Of a stretch of 27,098 nucleotides of DNA, positions 1 to 6,939 are shown piece by piece. Source of the stretch: Firmicutes bacterium UBA6806 (GTDB lineage: Bacteria; Bacillota; Clostridia; Peptostreptococcales; Acidaminobacteraceae); NCBI GenBank assembly GCA_002452745.1, contig DKFC01000007.1:1-27098 (forward strand). The letters are read 5' to 3'. The stretch's first letter is position 1; each line of letters starts with the position of its first letter. Below the pieces are notes generated by a model that worked only from the letters and a program-made list of their open reading frames with translations, searched no databases and was not told the origin of the DNA. A program made the translations under genes and the position numbers.

Positions 1-650
1 TAATGATTGTAAGAGTTGTAAACCACATCGGTTGGCGTAAATTCTATTAATCTCATTTCCTCTGTCAGTGTGTCGAACTTGATAATCTGCTCATATTTCT
101 GAGATACCATCCAGATATAGCGGCCATCATAGACACCACCAATAAATGGATTGTCATATTTAGTAAACCCACTTGGCCAATTGTCGTATCCAGTCATCTC
201 ACCTGTATCTTTGTCGATTTTCACAAGCCCATTTGATATATAGGGAATCATCCAAATGTTTTGACCATCAAAAATCCCTCCAGAAAAGGAATGATAACTC
301 CCTACATCAATATTCTCAGGCCAGTCATTATATCCAGTAGTAGTCCCCTTGTCCTTATCGACTTTGACAACATAATTTGAATTATAAGGAATAAGCCATA
401 CGTACTGTCCGTCAAAGACACCACTGTTAAATGCCGTAAATCCGCTATTGTACCCATTTGGCATGTTTTTATAGGTGAGTATATCAAAATCATCTCCTAA
501 AGGTCTGTAATCAAATAACTCCCCGCTTGAACTAAATCCATCTTGATTGATAATACCGCCCCCGGCATATGCTATTTGCCAAGTTCCAAAGTTAAAAAGC
601 GATATAATCATCATCAAAATCAATAGCATTGACAATGCTTTTTTCTTCAC
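1..650 (-). CDS. Secreted repeat protein, probable beta-propeller (3' end outside window)
   Basis: The frame is open from a GTG at 648-650 to the window edge, giving 216 residues with no stop. An AGGAGGT lies 6 nt upstream (657-663). Residues 1-29 form a signal peptide: a KKK start, a hydrophobic core and an AYA-G cleavage-like site. At least three repeats spaced about 47 residues follow, near residues 75-111, 122-159 and 170-200. Each has the pattern GGxxDGxxxWxxPY, then VKxDKDxG and TGYxxWP. Repeat length and the aromatic/DG pattern suggest blades of an extracellular beta-propeller, but no ligand or enzyme motif is visible. I do not recognise the family and assign no function. The C-terminus, and so the number of repeats and any wall anchor, is missing. 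Confidence 0.8.
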   Translation of the reverse strand, partial: MKKKALSMLLILMMIISLFNFGTWQIAYAGGGIINQDGFSSSGELFDYRPLGDDFDILTYKNMPNGYNSGFTAFNSGVFDGQYVWLIPYNSNYVVKVDKDKGTTTGYNDWPENIDVGSYHSFSGGIFDGQNIWMIPYISNGLVKIDKDTGEMTGYDNWPSGFTKYDNPFIGGVYDGRYIWMVSQKYEQIIKFDTLTEEMRLIEFTPTDVVYNSYNH

Positions 651-776
651 TGCTCTACCTCCTAAAGTTTTCTCACTTCTCTCTTCATTTCTTTAATTTA
701 ACTATTAGTCTCATGTTGTCCCTACTACCGGATATTTTAACATAACCTATCTTACAAAATTCTTACACGAAAACAT

Positions 777-820
777 AAAAAAGTGATGAATCCTCGTTTT
801 ACTAGGATATCACCACTTTT
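777..820 (-). terminator. Intrinsic terminator of the two-component operon
   Basis: On the minus strand a stem AAAAGTGGTGATATCCT pairs with AGGATTCATCACTTTT with one small bulge and is followed by a run of T. It lies about 50 nt after the stop of the response regulator gene. Confidence 0.8.
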
Positions 821-867
821 ATTTTTCTCTACTTTGCGCCTCTGTTAAACTGAGCTTTTAGCTTTGT

Positions 868-1821
868 TTAATCTTCTCTCAGTATTCTCTCAAGGCTTTT
901 GTGAAGCCTATCAGCCGCCACACAATCGTTAATTTTTTTATAGTATTGAACCAGTGACTCAACAAGACCTTTGTACTGAATTCGGCAGTTCTCCTGATAT
1001 TCAAAGCTCCATATCCATCCACAGGACTCCAACAAATCAGCCGTATAGAGAGAAATTATTTTTTCATATTCCTTCACAGTTTTATCATTGAACTCTGGTT
1101 TTCTAACTACAAAGGATTGAAACTGACACCAATCACAGTTTGTGTTTCTGAGAATAATTCTGTAATGTCCGTCATTGTTTTCAATGTCCACTTCCATTCC
1201 TGCCTCTTTTAGAGAGCGCTTCAGCCTAAAGACAGTGGTATACAAATTCTGATGTGCCTTCTCAGAATCTGAATCAGGCCATAAATGCTCTATAATATGC
1301 CACTTGTTGACCCCCTTTTTTTGATGAATCAACAGGAGTACAAAGAGTTCCTTTGCCTTGGCTGTCACCCAATTTACTTTTTCACCGCTCTGATTTAAAA
1401 TCACCACATCGCCAAAAAGCTGTATTCGGCTGTTCTTATAGCGCTCATTCCCTTGAGGCTTGCTTTTCTTTGACATCCTTCTGAGCACCTCTGTAACGCC
1501 AGTGTCATCAACCGGCTTTAAAATGTAGTGAAGCGCATTGAGCTTGAAGGCCTCCACTGCGTACTGCTCGTACGCTGTCACAAACACAATATCCATGTCA
1601 ATGTTGCGCCTTTGTAATTTACTGGCCAATTCAATGCCATCCATCTCAGGCATTTCAACGTCTAAAAACGCAATATCCGGTTCTAAACCCGGTATTTTCT
1701 CCAGAGCTTCTTCTGAATCCGTAAACTCTCCGATAATATCAATGTCGCCCCTGTCCTTAAGCCTCTTTTTTAACAAATTTAGAACCAGTGGTTCATCATC
1801 CACAATAACAACCCTGATCAT
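868..1821 (-). CDS. Response regulator with SARP/BTAD-type output
   Basis: 317 aa. Residues 1-115 form a receiver domain: acidic pocket D8 D9 E10, phospho-acceptor D54 (FLDVEMPEMDG), T82 and K102 (LKPV). Residues about 132-225 form an OmpR-like winged helix (RIQLFGD, then LWPDSDSEKAHQNLYTTVFRLKRSL). The remaining ~90 residues match a bacterial transcriptional activator domain (BTAD), as in SARP regulators. The start codon abuts the stop of the upstream kinase gene (TAA ATG), and GAGGTGA serves as RBS, so the pair is translationally coupled. It is inferred to be phosphorylated by that kinase and to act as a DNA-binding activator. The target genes cannot be read here; the secreted repeat protein just downstream has its own RBS and lies after a terminator. 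Confidence 0.9.
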   Translation of the reverse strand: MIRVVIVDDEPLVLNLLKKRLKDRGDIDIIGEFTDSEEALEKIPGLEPDIAFLDVEMPEMDGIELASKLQRRNIDMDIVFVTAYEQYAVEAFKLNALHYILKPVDDTGVTEVLRRMSKKSKPQGNERYKNSRIQLFGDVVILNQSGEKVNWVTAKAKELFVLLLIHQKKGVNKWHIIEHLWPDSDSEKAHQNLYTTVFRLKRSLKEAGMEVDIENNDGHYRIILRNTNCDWCQFQSFVVRKPEFNDKTVKEYEKIISLYTADLLESCGWIWSFEYQENCRIQYKGLVESLVQYYKKINDCVAADRLHKSLERILRED

Positions 1822-3762
1822 TTACGTCACCTCATTCGTTGCAGGAATCTCAAACCATACCCGCGTTCCTCTTTCTAATATTTGAATTTGAATTTCTCTA
1901 CTGTAAAACATCTTCAATCGACTGTTGATGTTCTTAAGTCCAACGCCACTTTTGGTTTCAGTTTGGCTACTCATCTCAAGCTGAATAAACTCCTTGTGAA
2001 TCCCTCTGCCGTCATCTTCAACTTCGATATATAAATTTTGTCCTCGCTTTTCAATGGTGAGCTTTACAGTTCCACCCAATCTATTTTTAAGAATGCCATG
2101 CTGAATGGCATTTTCTATCAGCGGCTCTATCACAAGCGGAATAATCTTGAAGTCCATCACCTCAGGTTCTACGCGATATGTCATCTGAATCCGGTCGCCA
2201 AACCGCTCCTTTTGAATTTTAACAAATGTCTCAATTAAGTTGATTTCGCTTTCAATGGTAATGTAATTTCGATTGGTGTCAAAGTCAAATGATGCTTTTA
2301 AAAAATTCATCAGCTCTTGAAGTAAGTTTCCAGCTCGATCACCGTCCGTGTAACAGAGTCCAATAATACTGCTCATGGCATTAAACAGAAAGTGCGGCTT
2401 AATTTGTGCTTGAAGGAAGGCAATTTCATTTCGTTTTAGGGCTTCCTCCTTTTTATCAAGTGCATAAAAGTTTTCCACTAACTTAACGGCCATTTCCTGT
2501 TTTTGTCTAGAGGCCTCCGCATAGTGAAGGGTCAACATAATCAGAAGTAAGATGTTAAAAAGGACGGTACTCACCAATCCTATGTTCATGTTTTTACGAA
2601 TTCCCAGCGAAAAAACCACATTGTCAAACGTGTAGATGTTAATCGCAAACAATGCGATTAATAAAGTGGTATGCGTGTTGATGCCGATAACGCTTTCAGA
2701 CTTTCTCAAATAGAGATAGAAAACCCTCACGAATAAAACCATTAAGACCGCAATGTCAAGTATCATGTAGTAACCAGATGCTCCAATATAAAATCTTATT
2801 GGCGTCAGCAGGACAACGAGTAAATAGCTTCCAAACACAATGCTTAGTGCATTTCTAATCCAGGTCTTTAAGAAGATATCACTGGTCCTGTTTACAAAGA
2901 ACAAAATGGCAATCATAAAACTGTAAACGGAACAGTAGTAAAGTTTAAAAATCGTCTCATATCTTGTGAGCGGAAAGATATTGATAAAAAAACGCTCACT
3001 GATAAACCCATTTGCGAGGGCAAAGAACAGACAACTCAAGGCAACTGAAAGCACTAATGTCTGTCGCTTTTTCCGCCTATCTTGAACAAAATAGAAAACC
3101 AAGCAAGCGCCACCAATTAACAACAGGATGACTACAACAATTGCCTCCATCAAATTCTGCTTAAAATGCATCCTCATCAAATCATCTTGATAGCCAAAAT
3201 AAATTGAATTTGAGATTCCAGCGTTGATGTAATCAAAATTTGCCACTTGAATGACAATTTCTGCTTCTGATGATTCCAGTTCAAAGAACACAATCTGTGG
3301 CCTGTTGCTGATTGTGCTTTGCATTTTGCTCTCTGCTGGGATGCCATCTTCTAAAAGCAACCTGCCATTGACGAACACTTTTGAAGCCGTTCTAATGTTC
3401 TCTTTCTTTAATCCAAAGAATGTATCTCTTGGAATGTTGACGATTTTTAACCGATAGGTTGCATATCCCTCACTTGAATATTTTTGTTTTCCCTTAGTAT
3501 TAGCCCAATTAGATGGCACTTTTACATATTCTGTATTTTCCTGAGTTTCCCCTGTAAAAGACTCTGGTGTCAACAATTTATCCCAGTAAAACTCCCAATC
3601 CCCATCGAGATTAACGACCCTTTCTGATTCGAGATTGGCTGTTTTCATATCTGCAATCCCCTTTTGAACAGTTTGTTTGCTTGAAGGATACAGATAAACC
3701 AACGCTAGAACTGTGCTGATAATCACCATAAATAAAATGACCCGTATCTTTGTCTTGTCCAT
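1822..3762 (-). CDS. Sensor histidine kinase, 7TMR-DISM / LytS type
   Basis: 646 aa. An N-terminal membrane segment (residues 7-25) is followed by an extracellular beta-sandwich at about 45-195 (LDGDWEFYWDKLL, then VPSNW), similar to the sugar-binding-like DISM-ED2 modules. Seven hydrophobic segments lie at about 203-415, then a short coiled coil. The His_kinase domain carries H457 in AQIKPHFLFN. The HATPase domain has an N box around N551 (EPLIENAIQHG), a G1 box (VEDDGRGI, about 582-589) and GVGLKNINSRL. These are the features of LytS/YehU-like kinases with a 7TMR-DISM sensor, which are thought to sense extracellular carbohydrates or other small ligands. The ligand here is unknown. The start ATG is preceded by a GGGGGC-type RBS, and the gene is first in a two-gene operon. 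Confidence 0.9.
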   Translation of the reverse strand: MDKTKIRVILFMVIISTVLALVYLYPSSKQTVQKGIADMKTANLESERVVNLDGDWEFYWDKLLTPESFTGETQENTEYVKVPSNWANTKGKQKYSSEGYATYRLKIVNIPRDTFFGLKKENIRTASKVFVNGRLLLEDGIPAESKMQSTISNRPQIVFFELESSEAEIVIQVANFDYINAGISNSIYFGYQDDLMRMHFKQNLMEAIVVVILLLIGGACLVFYFVQDRRKKRQTLVLSVALSCLFFALANGFISERFFINIFPLTRYETIFKLYYCSVYSFMIAILFFVNRTSDIFLKTWIRNALSIVFGSYLLVVLLTPIRFYIGASGYYMILDIAVLMVLFVRVFYLYLRKSESVIGINTHTTLLIALFAINIYTFDNVVFSLGIRKNMNIGLVSTVLFNILLLIMLTLHYAEASRQKQEMAVKLVENFYALDKKEEALKRNEIAFLQAQIKPHFLFNAMSSIIGLCYTDGDRAGNLLQELMNFLKASFDFDTNRNYITIESEINLIETFVKIQKERFGDRIQMTYRVEPEVMDFKIIPLVIEPLIENAIQHGILKNRLGGTVKLTIEKRGQNLYIEVEDDGRGIHKEFIQLEMSSQTETKSGVGLKNINSRLKMFYSREIQIQILERGTRVWFEIPATNEVT

Positions 3763-3806
3763 ATTGCCCCCATTTAAATATAAAATCCCAATCCCTCATT
3801 AAAATA

Positions 3807-3832
3807 AGCGGAATTCAAGTTAGAATTCCGCT
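3807..3832 (-). terminator. Hairpin terminator after the small membrane protein
   Basis: A perfect 10-bp inverted repeat, AGCGGAATTC / GAATTCCGCT with a 6-nt loop, lies between the small membrane-protein gene and the kinase gene. On the minus strand it is followed by a T-rich but interrupted tail (TTATTTTAAT), so termination may be partial. Confidence 0.6.
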
Positions 3833-3875
3833 CCATTATCCACTGATTCACTATGATAAATCCCTCTCTAGAGAC

Positions 3876-4400
3876 CTAAAATCGCATTCTACCTCGATCT
3901 GCCTTTGCCTGATACACAAAGAATACCACACCTGCAAGGGCCGCAATAAAACAAACGTAAAATCCAAACCCCGTGTTGGTTACATTGTCAACCAACTCTC
4001 TCATGTCAGCACTTATATTACTTGCAACAATCATCAGAATAAACACCAGAAGTGAGAACGCATATTGAATGAGATGAACCATCGCTGCTTTTCGGCTTCG
4101 GATGCCACTCAGTATAATCCCCACCACCCCAAGAATCGGAATTAATAACAGCAAATAACCCAAATACACAATATTTGCCGACGCTGGGAAGTCATACGAT
4201 GACCCAAATGCATTGATCATCTGCACTGCAAAGTTGATTCCCATGACCAAGCTGAGTCCGGAAAAGCTGGCCTTAGAAGTCGCAAACATGTTAAAATTCG
4301 GGTCCATTGTCACCCACGGTAAAAAAAATCCGATGACCAGCACTAAACTAATCCCCATAAAGATGGTTTGTTTGTACTTTGTAATGCCATGTTGGTTCAT
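3876..4400 (-). CDS. Hypothetical four-helix membrane protein
   Basis: 174 aa from the ATG at 4398-4400, which has AAAGGAG 9 nt upstream. An in-frame ATG at 4428-4430 would add 10 residues but lacks a good RBS. Four hydrophobic segments are visible at about 12-30, 78-100, 106-127 and 145-163. The first ends in FFLPWVTMDP, a pattern seen in many small uncharacterised membrane proteins of Bacillota. The C-terminus is basic (GRMRF), probably cytosolic. No catalytic motif is visible and I do not recognise a function. A terminator separates it from the downstream kinase operon, so it is probably a single-gene unit. Confidence 0.75.
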   Translation of the reverse strand: MNQHGITKYKQTIFMGISLVLVIGFFLPWVTMDPNFNMFATSKASFSGLSLVMGINFAVQMINAFGSSYDFPASANIVYLGYLLLLIPILGVVGIILSGIRSRKAAMVHLIQYAFSLLVFILMIVASNISADMRELVDNVTNTGFGFYVCFIAALAGVVFFVYQAKADRGRMRF

Positions 4401-4550
4401 ATGCGAAATCTCCTTTAATCTATACTTCATATTTCAAGTTGCTATTAAGTTCTTTTCTTAACGACATTATAACACAATTCCTCCCATTCCATATTACAAT
4501 TATAATAAACTTAAATCGTTTTCAGCTTTATGTCTGAGGAAATCTTTGTT

Positions 4551-4564
4551 ATGATAATTATCAT
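4551..4564. promoter_or_regulatory. 14-bp palindrome upstream of dsdA, candidate operator
   Basis: ATGATAATTATCAT is a perfect palindrome ending directly before the GAGGAGG RBS of dsdA. It overlaps a TATGAT hexamer (4550-4555) that could be a -10 box. Its half-sites resemble the TGATAAT heptamer of Fur-family boxes, but the usual central base and spacing are missing. Operator function is inferred from position and symmetry only. Confidence 0.4.
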
Positions 4565-4578
4565 GAGGAGGCGCATAT

Positions 4579-5910
4579 ATGAATACAATTGTCGAAAAAT
4601 TAAAAGCCTATGAAGAACTGCTTTGGATTAATCCCAATCTCACTTCTGCTCCTATTGCACTAAAGCAGTTGCAATCTGAATTTCCCTCACTAGAAGATAT
4701 TGAGGATGCCGATGCCCGTCTTAGACGTTTTGCGTCCTTTTTTGCCAGCGCTTTTGAAGACGCCGCAGAATCAAAGGGTATTATCGAATCTCCGCTCATT
4801 TCAATTGAAGCCTACCAAAAGTCCGTTATCACATTTATTGGTGGCCGCATTTTAGGCGATTGGCTCTTAAAGGCCGACAGTCATTTACCGATTGCCGGTT
4901 CAATCAAAGCCCGTGGCGGTGTTTATGAAGTGATTAAGTTCGCAGAGAATATCGCTCTAAACTCAGGGCTTCTAACCCTTGAGGATGATTATCAGATTTT
5001 ATCCACAGAAACCTTTAAAGAACTCTTTTCCAAATACGAAATCGCCGTTGGCTCTACAGGTAACCTGGGTCTGAGCATTGGCACCATCAGCCGTGCACTT
5101 GGTTTTAAAGTGACTGTTCACATGTCTGCCGATGCCAAGCCTTGGAAGATTAACCTTCTTAGAGAGCGTGGCGCAAACGTCGTTCTATATGAAACAGATT
5201 ACTCTGAAGCGGTTACAGCCGGTAGACACGCCGCACGCCAAAATCCAAACTGTCATTTTATAGATGATGAAAACTCTCTTGATCTCTTTACTGGCTATGC
5301 CGTTGCCGTCTTAAGGCTTAAAGACCAACTGGATAGCATGGGGAAAATTGTCGATTCCGACCATCCTCTATTTGTGTATATTCCGTGTGGTGTTGGAGGA
5401 GCTCCTGGTGGAATCGCCTATGCTCTCAAGCTCATCTATGGAGATCACGTCCATGTTTTCTTCGCAGAGCCAACTCATGCGCCGTGCATGCTCCTTGGAC
5501 TTGCCACTGACAAGATGGACGGCATCGCCGTCTCAGATATTGGCCTTGATACCAAGACCATCGCCGACGGATTGGCTGTTGGACGACCGTCCAAGCTGGT
5601 TGGAAGAGCCATGCGCCCTCTACTGAGCGGATCTTATACAGTCTCTGACGAAAAACTTTATCGCATGCTGTATCTTATGGCTGCTTCTCAGAACTTAGGA
5701 CTTGAGCCCTCTGCTCTGGCAGGCGCCATTGGTCCAATTAAATTATTTTATGACACCACTGGGTTTGAATACCTTAAATCGCACAATCTATTGGATAAGA
5801 TGGAAAATTGTACGCATCTAACTTGGGCCACCGGTGGAAACCTCGTTCCAGATGCAATCATGGAAGCAGATATTGAAAAGGGGCAAAACTCAGATATAAT
5901 GACCCTTTAG
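4579..5910 (+). CDS. dsdA: D-serine ammonia-lyase (D-serine dehydratase)
   Basis: 443 aa, almost the same length as E. coli DsdA (442). This PLP enzyme converts D-serine to pyruvate and ammonia in the cytosol. The PLP-lysine motif is GSIKARGGVYEV (K110). The phosphate-binding loop is VGSTGNLGLSIG (about 157-168), and YIPCGVGGAPGG lies in the C-terminal half. GAGGAGG lies 7 nt upstream of the ATG. No dsdX transporter or dsdC regulator is adjacent. Instead a DUF89 phosphatase gene follows 32 nt downstream on the same strand, so the two are probably co-transcribed. The enzyme may detoxify D-serine or use it as a carbon and nitrogen source. Family assignment is secure; substrate preference among D-hydroxyamino acids is inferred. 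Confidence 0.95.
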   Translation: MNTIVEKLKAYEELLWINPNLTSAPIALKQLQSEFPSLEDIEDADARLRRFASFFASAFEDAAESKGIIESPLISIEAYQKSVITFIGGRILGDWLLKADSHLPIAGSIKARGGVYEVIKFAENIALNSGLLTLEDDYQILSTETFKELFSKYEIAVGSTGNLGLSIGTISRALGFKVTVHMSADAKPWKINLLRERGANVVLYETDYSEAVTAGRHAARQNPNCHFIDDENSLDLFTGYAVAVLRLKDQLDSMGKIVDSDHPLFVYIPCGVGGAPGGIAYALKLIYGDHVHVFFAEPTHAPCMLLGLATDKMDGIAVSDIGLDTKTIADGLAVGRPSKLVGRAMRPLLSGSYTVSDEKLYRMLYLMAASQNLGLEPSALAGAIGPIKLFYDTTGFEYLKSHNLLDKMENCTHLTWATGGNLVPDAIMEADIEKGQNSDIMTL

Positions 5911-5942
5911 CCTCTTTTTTTAGTGGAAAGGATACCAGACTT

Positions 5943-6818
5943 ATGAATATTTCAAGGGAATGCATCTATTGCCTCGCCCGACAAGCTGTCGAAATCTCCG
6001 AAGAAGTAACAGATAAATCAGAACTTCAAGAAGAAATTATCAAATGTGCCTTGAAGGAACTCTCCAACCTAGATTTCAACAAAACATCACCAGAAATCGC
6101 CTACAAAATGCATCAACATGCCAAACGATTGACTGGCATTGACGACCCATATAAAGAAATGAAAGATGACTTCAATAAAACGGCCACCGATATCTATAAT
6201 AGAATCCGCCATGAAAAGTGGATCGAGAAATCCGATGACCCATTTGATCTATCTTGCAGACTGGCCATTGCGGGAAATATTATCGACTTCTCAGTGGGGC
6301 TGGACCTCGATGTATCTGACATCATCAAATCAGTGGAAGACAGTCTCACACATACCCTCTTTGGGAGCGGTTCTACCGCTTTGAAGAGGGCCTCAAAAAC
6401 GGCACAAAACATCCTCTACATTGCAGATAATTCAGGTGAAATCATATTTGATAAGTTCTTGCTCAGTCAGCTTCCAAAAGACAAAGTCACATATGTGGTA
6501 AAGGGCAGCCCCATCGTAAATGATGCCACTATGCATGATGCTATCACAAGTGGTGTTATTGATATGGTCAAAGTCATCGACAATGGCCACGGCGCTCAAG
6601 GGACCATTTTAAAAGATTGTTCCCCTGAATTCAGAGAGGCCTTCGAAGCCGCTGACTTAATTATTTCAAAGGGGCAGGCAAATTTTGAGACCCTCAGTCA
6701 CCGGCAGGACAAGGATATTTTTTATCTGTTGAGGGCAAAATGTAAATCCGTCGCCTCTGCCCTAGGCTGTGTCAAGATGGATTATGTACTCACCAATTCT
6801 CTTAATCTTTCAGTTTAA
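5943..6818 (+). CDS. DUF89 family metal-dependent damage-control phosphatase
   Basis: 291 aa. The N-terminus has a CxxC (C7, C10), typical of the subfamily I DUF89 proteins of bacteria and archaea. Family motifs are present: GNIIDF (about 111-116), ADNSGEIIFD (161-170, metal ligands D162/N163), VVKGSPIVNDAT (D194) and SKGQANFET (about 242-250). Members are metal-dependent phosphatases proposed to remove damaged or excess phosphometabolites. The substrate of this one is unknown. It is probably the second gene of a dsdA operon, with an AAAGGA-type RBS about 11 nt upstream and a strong terminator downstream. A link to D-serine or PLP metabolism would be new to me and is only suggested by position. 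Confidence 0.88.
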   Translation: MNISRECIYCLARQAVEISEEVTDKSELQEEIIKCALKELSNLDFNKTSPEIAYKMHQHAKRLTGIDDPYKEMKDDFNKTATDIYNRIRHEKWIEKSDDPFDLSCRLAIAGNIIDFSVGLDLDVSDIIKSVEDSLTHTLFGSGSTALKRASKTAQNILYIADNSGEIIFDKFLLSQLPKDKVTYVVKGSPIVNDATMHDAITSGVIDMVKVIDNGHGAQGTILKDCSPEFREAFEAADLIISKGQANFETLSHRQDKDIFYLLRAKCKSVASALGCVKMDYVLTNSLNLSV

Positions 6819-6855
6819 AGCATTTTGTTCACTTTAATCCATTTTTTTATTTAAA

Positions 6856-6888
6856 AACCCTCCTCTGCCTTATTTGCAGAGGAGGGTT
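6856..6888. terminator. Bidirectional terminator between the DUF89 gene and clpE
   Basis: A perfect 13-bp stem, AACCCTCCTCTGC / GCAGAGGAGGGTT, has a 7-nt loop. It is flanked by CATTTTT on the plus side and a T-rich tract on the minus side. It lies between convergent genes and can serve both. Confidence 0.92.
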
Positions 6889-6939
6889 CATTTTTAGCTT
6901 GTATACATTTTAGTCTGGCAAAACAGAATACACCATAGA

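Noticed and set aside
302..493. 63-aa open frame on the minus strand
   Set aside because: It is another frame of the secreted repeat protein gene (1-650), which has a signal peptide, RBS and repeats.
4551..4564. Canonical Fur box
   Set aside because: The heptamer spacing is not 7-1-7 and no iron-related gene is near; kept only as a possible operator.
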